Source: Oikopleura dioica (lineage: Eukaryota; Chordata; Appendicularia; Copelata; Oikopleuridae). From it: a stretch of 64,000 bases of DNA. The notes under the pieces are model-generated. The model was not told the origin of the DNA. It was given only the letters and a program-made list of their open reading frames with translations, and did no database searches. This document shows positions 57,326-64,000 of the stretch, one piece after another. The stretch is taken from contig OU015567.1 of the NCBI GenBank assembly GCA_907165135.1, positions 4,159,001 to 4,223,000 on the forward strand, in the 5' to 3' direction. The position numbers and the translations under genes are program-made. Each line of letters begins with the position of its first letter. Within the stretch, counting starts at the first letter, position 1.

Positions 57326-59808
57326 ATGCGAATAAAATTCTTACTTTTTGCATATTTCGTTCGCGCTGAGTTGATTTGCGACTACGGCGAAAATTGCGAT
57401 CGACTTTGCGAAGCTGATGTTTGCGACTATTTTTGGAACATCGAATATCGTTATTCAAATTCGTGGCAAACCAATGGTCCCTGGTGGCGAAGTTTTCCAC
57501 TTTTCTTTAATGAGACGGCAGATCAGCTGGAGATTCCTGAGCTGAAGACGGGATACACGCAGGGTGTTACTATCGACTCGATTGTTGGGGAAGATGGGGA
57601 AAGAAAGAGGCCAGAAGACAATTTAGACGAGCTGTTTTTCATCGACGGACATCGTAAGATTGTTTCAGAAGAAATAATCAAAAAAATTTTTAGCTAATAG
57701 AAGAGTAATCACCGTAAATGGCCAGTTCCCTGGTCCCAAAATCCACGTGAAAAAGGGCTCAACAATGCGAATCACCATCAAAAACCAGTTGCAATACGAG
57801 GGAGTAAACATTCACTGGCACGGCTTGCACATGATCGACAACTTCTGGAACGATGGAGCAATGTTTGTCAGTCAATGTCCGATTCCTGCAAATACCGAGT
57901 TTACCTACATCGTTCGAGCAGATAATTCGGGAACGCATTGGTGGCATTCTCATGCAGGAACGCAACGACTTGATGGCCTCTTTGGCCCCTTGATTGTTCT
58001 AGAACCAGAAGAAATAGAACAGAAAGTTACGACTATCCCGCTAACAATCGGCGACTGGTACCAAACTGATTCGATTTCATTCATTGCCAACGACCCTTTC
58101 CGGCTTCGAATGAACGAATATCCGGGCAACGGGCCTATTACTTGTGCAACGCCTTATCGAAGCTTCTTTGGCGGCATGAAGGTCACGGGCTTGTTCTGTT
58201 TGGACTCCTTTGTTGTCAATGGAAGGGGGCAGTTTCGTTTCCAAGAAGGTTCTTATTTTTAATTTTTATGAAATTATTTGATCTTTAAGACACTTCCAAG
58301 GGGATGTTCTCGATCGGCGAACGATATCTGATTCCAGAAGATGCTGATTTCATAAAGCTCAAGGTGATAAATACAGGATTTGAGATGTTATCTGCTGTAA
58401 CTCGCCTTGATGGAGAGACATTCAATGTAACAGGATCGGTCGCAAAAATATACGAAAATGTATCTTTTAAACCAGTTGACTGTAACCGAATAAAGCTACT
58501 GACGGCAGAGATATTGTCCTAGAAGAAGGAGATGTTCTTTTCCTCGGCGTTGGAGAAACGTATGATCTTCATATCCCCTTATCACTCTCCGAAGACAGTT
58601 TCTTCCTTCGATTCTGGCTACCTGTCGACCACATCGGACAAGAAGAAGATAATCTTGTTCATGAACCATACTTGGATATTGAATTCAAACGAAGTGAGAC
58701 AATTCCGGAAGGAGACTTTCAAACTGAACTTTTCATGAGAAAACCGGATGATGCAGTCAAAGAAAATTTGCATTCCAATTCTGCTGACGCTCCGATTTGG
58801 CTCAATTGTCCATTCCCGGAAAAGGATGTTGTTTGCAGGACTATCTCAGGACTGGGCTTTAACCATTGAAAATCTTTAACTTTTTCGTGATCGAGCCAAG
58901 AATAGATTTCAAGCGCCTTCTACCTTCAGACTACAAGTTCAAAGGCGAAAAGACAATCAACCTACCCGAAAATGTCTCGCCAACAGATGAGCCCGATGTC
59001 ATTATTAATTTCCATGTCAATTTCATGACGGCCGGATCAAGTGTGAATGGAATCCATTTTAAATATCCTTCCGCTCCATTTTTCAATGGAACTGATGTTG
59101 ACTCTATTACGAGGTGTACAAAAGAAGAGCTGGAAGGTGCTGGGGGCGTCTGTACTCAGGTAGGAGCGGAATAACGTGTTCTTTTTTTACCTCTTTGCTC
59201 GCAGATCATGTCGGCAAAAGTCGGGGATCTGGTTGAGCTCCGCCTCTCCAACTTAGAAAAACGTGATGATCTCAGGACTTTCCACAGCGTTCACATGCAC
59301 GGATACGAGTTTTTCTTGATGGCGACTGGATATGCTGAATATGATGCAAATGGAACGATAACTGGCGACAACCCAGACATAACTTGTGGCGGAGGAGATC
59401 TTTGCCCATTCGTCACTTACGATGAGCAAGTTTTGAAAAAACAACGGGAGGAAAGAGGTGCATTCATTGCGAAAAACGCGATTTTGGTCCCGCCACAAGG
59501 ATACGCAATTGTCCATTTCAGGTATTCATCATAAAGGTATTCATCCTAATATTTTTTGAAGAGCTTCGAACCCAGGAATTTGGCCGATTCACTGTCACCA
59601 GGGAGCGCATTTGATCGGCGGAATGAGCGCTTTGATTGAAATCAAGGATGAAACGCTCAACCGCCCGTACAGCTATCTTCCAGAAAACTTCCCGCGATGC
59701 GGAGATTTCAAACCTTCTGGGCTACCGAAGATCAATCCCATCGACTCCGGTTCCCCCGCCATCGAAATCTACTCGCTTTTGCTTGTATTCCTTCTTCTTG
59801 TTCAATAA
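57326..59808 (+). CDS. multicopper oxidase 1 (laccase-like), secreted/GPI-anchored
   Basis: A copper enzyme that oxidises phenols or metal ions with O2. A signal peptide (MRIKFLLFAYFVRA) is followed by a Cys-rich N-terminus and three cupredoxin domains. All copper-ligand motifs are present: HWHG, HWWHSH, HSVHMHG and HCHQGAHLIGGM (with the axial Met). The C-terminus ends in a hydrophobic stretch (IEIYSLLLVFLLLVQ) after Ser/Gly, fitting a GPI signal. Exons: 57326-57653, 57694-58248, 58290-58433, 58496-58849, 58906-59159, 59205-59521, 59562-59808. Introns 58434-58495 (GATCGG…TAAAG) and 58850-58905 (GACTGG…AATAG) are GA-AG; the paralogue downstream proves the joined frames. The stop codon overlaps AATAAA. 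Substrate unknown; a role in cross-linking secreted matrix is possible. Confidence 0.93.
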
Positions 59809-60467
59809 ATTCAGCTAACATCATCATTGTCATTTTTTGCAAAAATTCTCTAGATGATCTAGAGAAATTTGACTGAAAACAATGAAATTTCTTGGAAAAA
59901 TTCGAGAATTCTCATGTTTTGCTGAAGGTTTTTTTCTCTAGATACCGGTCTATCCTCTTATTTTCTTCATTCTTTTTCTTCACTTCGCACCTCGGGGTAC
60001 TTGAGGTCCGGGAGAGATATATGAAAGGTAATAATTTAATTCTTGCGCTTGAACTTTACTTAACTTTAGTTTTTAGTTTGAGATCAAATCGCAATCAACT
60101 TATTTTACCAAGGAGTTGGTAGCACATCCTCTTCAACTGGCTTGCTGTTCGCCCGTTGAACATGGATGTATTCAACGTCACTCGTGATTCGATCGAATCA
60201 AGAATCGCGAAATCAAGAAAGCCAGAAGCGAGGGAAAAGACATTTACGCTGCAATGATCCAGCTTTCTGAAAACCTGTAAAATTCCCGATCAATATTTGA
60301 CCTGAATAAAATCAATTTCCCTTCATTATCCGTTGTTTTTCTGTCTTTTCAGCAGGAAAAATCTCGTATTTTAGACCTGACTTTATTGTAGTCATTTTAG
60401 AACGTCGCTCTTTGAAAACGTTTCTTTTGAAATTAACCGTTTACGGCCGTTAAAAAACCAAGATTTG
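59809..60467. other. intergenic region with weak coding-like segment
   Basis: Most is AT-rich. Between about 60078 and 60280 one plus-strand frame reads FEIKSQSTYFTKELVAHPLQ…CIQRHS, then TGA, then FDRIKNREIKKARSEGKDI and YAAMIQLSENL to a stop. It may be a small gene, a gene remnant or chance. I cannot name it. Confidence 0.3.
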
Positions 60468-60474
60468 TATAAAA
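60468..60474 (+). promoter_or_regulatory. TATA box of multicopper oxidase 2
   Basis: TATAAAA lies 42 bp before the ATG at 60510, almost the same spacing as for the small secreted gene at 56682. Confidence 0.55.
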
Positions 60475-60509
60475 GAGGTCAAATTCTTTCTTCTGTCTTA
60501 TTCTTGAAA

Positions 60510-63057
60510 ATGAAGTCCCGATTTTTTTATTTTTTGCTGCTTTTGGATCGCGGAAACTCGGAGTTAGTCTGCGACTTTGGCCAGAGATGCGACAGTTTGT
60601 GCGAGGCAGAAATCTGCGAGTATAACTGGGAGGTCAATTATAAGCTCTCAAATGTATGGACAACTCTTGATTACCAATTTGGTGAAGAGGGATTTTGGCG
60701 GGGTTTTCCTTTGTTTTTCAACGAGACATCTGATCGACTTGAAATTCCAGAGCTAGACACAGGACTATTCCAAGAGATTGTGATCGATTCAGTGAGGGAC
60801 GAGAACAATGAGCTAAAAAGACCGGAAGACTATCTTCACGAATTATCGTTTATCGACGGACAAGGTTGACTTTATTTTCCTCAAATAAGAAGCAAAGGAA
60901 TTTTCAGATAGCAGAAGAGTGATCACAGTGAATGGCCAATTCCCCGGGCCGAATATCAAAGTGAAAAAGGGCTCGATTCTTCGAATCCGGGTACGAAACA
61001 AATTACCCAATGAAGGGCTTACACTCCACTGGCATGGGCTTCACATGATTGATAATTTCTGGATGGATGGAGCAGCTTTTGTCAGCCAATGTCCCATTCC
61101 CGGGTTTTCCGAGTTCACCTACGTCGTCAAAGCTGACAATTCGGGTACGCACTGGTGGCATTCTCACAGCCATGCGCAGAGGATGGATGGTCTTTTTGGA
61201 GCACTGAAAATTTTTGAGCAAGAAGAAATTGAGCAAAAGAAAACATCGATTCCCCTGACTCTTGGTGACTGGTTTCAAGGGAGGCTTTTTTATCTCATCT
61301 TGATTATCTTTCTTCAAACATTAAAATTTTTATTTTACGAGCCTTTTTGACAGAAGATTCTACAATGTTCGCGGCGACGTATGCTTGGGGACGAAATGCA
61401 GGGCCAGCTCCTGGAACTTGTTATACGCCGTTTCGAAGTTATTTTGGCGACCTCAAACTCACAAGCATGTGTCTTGATTCGTTCGTCGTCAATGGACGCG
61501 GCCAGTATAGAAATCAAAAGGGTTCGTTTTTTTGACTTTTTTTGCTGATTTTTAATCTTGCTTCAGATCCAACAAAGGGCTTCTTTTCAATCGGAGAGCG
61601 ATTCCTGATACCTCAAAATGCTGAATCCTTCGAGCTCAGACTGATTAATTCTGGCTTCGAAATGCTCTCAGCAGTCACGAGACTCGATGGAAGATCTTTA
61701 CGAGTTACTGCCACTGACGGGCGAGACTTACAGTCCTTGGAAGGAGATGTTCTCTTCCTTGGCGTCGGGGAAACTTACAATATCGAGGTAGATATATCGC
61801 CTGAAGCAGAGAGCGTTTTTCTTCGATTTTGGCTTCCGGTCGATCACTTTGGCCCTGAAGACGAAAATGTTGCTATTCATGAGCCCTATTTGGATGTTGA
61901 GTTCAAACGGGATTCTTCTGTTGAAGAAGGAGATTACAAAAGCGAGTTGTTCACTCGAAAGCCTGATGATGCTATTCTCAAAAATAGCCACGAGAATCAG
62001 ATGAGCAACCCAATTTGGCTGAACTGTCCTTTTCCAGAAGAAGGAGTCGTTTGTAAAACTCTATCAGGTATAATTTGTAAATGAACTGATAAAAAAACCC
62101 ATTTAGACTTCAAAAGACTTCAGTCATCTGATCATAAATTTGCCGCCGAGAACTCAGAAAATGTTCCTTCGGAGTCGCTGCAGTTTGATGAACCGGATGT
62201 TATTCTCACTGTACATGTCAACTTCAACACAGTTGGGCCGAATGGAGGAGGAGGAAGAGTGACCCTCAACGGGATTCATTTCGTTTACCCATCTGTAGGG
62301 TAAATCACTAATAATTGAGATTCCCTCCCTTGTTCAATGGAACTGAGGACAAGTCGATTGTTCAATGCACGGAAGAACAAATGCAAGGAGCTGGCGGGGA
62401 ATGTACTCAGGTACCCTAACACAGAAAATATAAAAAAAACAGCATCCTGCTCTTTTCAGATTTTGACCGCGAAGGTTGGAGATCTTGTTGAGCTGCGCTT
62501 ATCGAACCTGGAAGAGCGAAAATCGCGAAGAACTTACCACAGTATGCACCTTCATGGATATGAATTCTTTCTGATGTCGATGGGATTTGCTCAATACGCA
62601 AAAAACGGGACGATCATTGGCGACAATGTAAATGTCAAATGCAAGAAAACTCCTTGTGCTTTTCTCGATTATGATGAAGAAGTACTAAAAAGAGAGCGAG
62701 AAGAAAGGACCTCTTATATTGCCAAAAACTCCATTTTAGTTCCTCCGCAAGGCTACGCAATTGTCCGATTTAGGTATTTTTGAAGGAAAAGCTCAAAAGA
62801 AAATAAATTTTAGAGCGTCAAACCCAGGAATCTGGCCGATCCATTGTCACCAAGGAGTGCATCTTGACGGCGGAATGAGTGCATTAATCGAAATCAAAGA
62901 CGAAATTGAAAACCGGCCCTTCAGTTATCTACCAACTAACTTTCCGAGATGTGGGAACTTCGAGCCAAAGGCTTTTTCGGAAAGTTTCGATGGATCTAGT
63001 GCTGATTCTCTGCATCTGACATTACTTCTTCTTCTTATTCTGAAAATATTTTCATAA
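60510..63057 (+). CDS. multicopper oxidase 2 (laccase-like), tandem paralogue
   Basis: Same architecture as the gene at 57326: signal peptide (MKSRFFYFLLLL), Cys-rich start (CDFGQRCDSLCEAEIC), HWHG, HWWHSHSH, HSMHLHG and HCHQGVHLDGGM, and a hydrophobic GPI-type tail (LHLTLLLLLILKIFS). Exons: 60510-60864, 60908-61279, 61354-61521, 61567-62067, 62107-62299, 62320-62410, 62461-62775 or so, then to 63057. The intron at 61280-61353 is GG-AG (TTTCAAG|GGAGGC…TTGACAG|AAGATT) and is absent from the paralogue. A 20-bp GT-AG intron is needed at 62300-62319, which is extremely short; a small deletion is the alternative. The shared intron at 62068-62106 is GT-AG here but GA-AG in the paralogue. Confidence 0.93.
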
Positions 63058-63254
63058 ATAAAATACTTCTGTCTCTCAAAAGTTGGGAATCCCGATGCAT
63101 CTTTGTCCCCTTCAAAAAACTTATTCATCTTCATCCGACCGTAAAATAATGACCCCGATTTTACGGCTCGACTTTTGTGCCTTTTGGATTTAGCGGGCAA
63201 ATTCCGCCAAGCACCAACAAAAGTGACAAAGAGTCTGAGAATTCAAAGAAAAAC

Positions 63255-64000
63255 ATGACTTTCGTTGAGAGAAGCGAAAGTAGAACTTCGTTTCGAAGGA
63301 GAATTTCAACGAAGGATCAAGGAAGATCAGCTTCAAGGGCGTCTTTTCGTGGAAGAGTTTCTACCAGAGGAAAATTTTAAAAAATTATAATCCTTACTAT
63401 ATATTTTGTATTTTGTTTCTAGAAAAAGATCAGAAAAACCAGAAACTTATCTTTATTACGAGCTTAAAACGTAACTTCTGGGATATTACTAAAGCATTTA
63501 AAATATTGAAAAGAACCAGAACCATCAGCTCATCCCTCTGCCGCAGCATCTACCTCTTCCGAGCCAGCCCGCGGAGCATGGAATTCAAAAGCCGACTACA
63601 TGTTCACCTGCATTGGCTATGCTGTTGGGCTAGGCAATATCTGCCGCTTTCCGTATCTCGTTTACGAAAATGGCGGAGGCGCGTTTGTATTTCCTTATAT
63701 CATCATGCTCTTCATCGTTGGGATTCCAATTGTGGTGCTAGAAACGACACTTGGTCAATATTCTTCAAAGGGACCGGTGAAGATTTGGTCGTTTTCACCG
63801 ATCTTCAAAGGTTGTGGGTTCGCTCAAGTCTTGCTGATGTTTTATGTCGGAATCTACTACAACGTCATCATCAGTTACGCCATCTTCTTCCTCTTTGCCA
63901 GTCTCGACGGGACTTTACCTTGGGTCGGATGCGATAACTGGTGGAACACTCCTGCCTGTGCTACTTCGTCATCGAATTGCTTGGTCAAAGAATCCTATTT
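63255..64000 (+). CDS. SLC6 family Na+/Cl--dependent transporter, 5' part
   Basis: A neurotransmitter/amino-acid symporter in the plasma membrane, cut by the window end. The cytoplasmic N-terminus is Ser/Arg-rich (MTFVERSESRTSFRRRI…). It is followed by TM1 with the signature GYAVGLGNICRFPYLVYENG, TM2 (GAFVFPYIIMLFIVGIP, ETTLGQYSS) and TM3 (QVLLMFYVGIYYNVII), then the loop with CDNWWNTPAC. The N-terminal and core exons join only by removing 63370-63528, a GA-AG intron (AGAG|GAAAAT…ATCAG|CTCATC). An acceptor-like TTTGGATTTAG at 63182-63192 upstream of the ATG may be a trans-splice site. The exact substrate class cannot be told from this part. Confidence 0.92.

Overview
The window looks like animal nuclear DNA, most probably from a larvacean (appendicularian tunicate, Oikopleura or a relative); this is inference. 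The right part is compact: genes sit tens to a few hundred bases apart, introns are often 20-100 bp, poly(A) signals overlap or follow stop codons, and one same-strand pair looks polycistronic. Seven introns that must be removed to keep conserved proteins in frame start with GA and end with AG, and one is GG-AG. Such introns are a known peculiarity of larvaceans.

Layout. Positions 1 to about 27.3 kb are gene-poor and repeat-rich. They hold one plus-strand gene, a PLEKHG4/ARHGEF40-type RhoGEF whose introns reach 10 kb. Those introns carry a 338-bp TTAA-flanked element (a second copy is nearby), a 3.4-kb hAT-like element filled with a ~47-copy 56-bp tandem array, and several inverted-repeat elements. 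From 27.7 to 37 kb lies a dense housekeeping cluster, mostly on the minus strand: a C2H2 zinc-finger protein, ALG10, RPB6, a glutaredoxin, RED/IK and DET1. A second, secreted-type glutaredoxin runs divergently from the first.

From 37.3 to 56.3 kb the minus strand is taken up by two secreted matrix genes. The larger (about 41.4-56.3 kb, roughly 4,000 residues) combines EGF-like, von Willebrand D/TIL, long poly-threonine, LDL-receptor A and many von Willebrand A-like domains, with a Ser-Gly proteoglycan-type stretch. An intron-containing histone H1 gene lies on the opposite strand inside one of its GA-AG introns. The smaller gene (37.3-40.6 kb) shares its VWA-like and tail modules. From 56.7 to 63.1 kb the plus strand has a small secreted protein and two tandem multicopper oxidases, probably GPI-anchored. 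The window ends inside an SLC6-family transporter.

Several conserved genes (RhoGEF, ALG10, zinc finger) are broken by single-base shifts, often at homopolymers. This fits residual long-read errors better than pseudogenes. Spliced coordinates were derived by hand from splice signals, phase and family similarity. Spans are given from start to stop codon, with introns inside.
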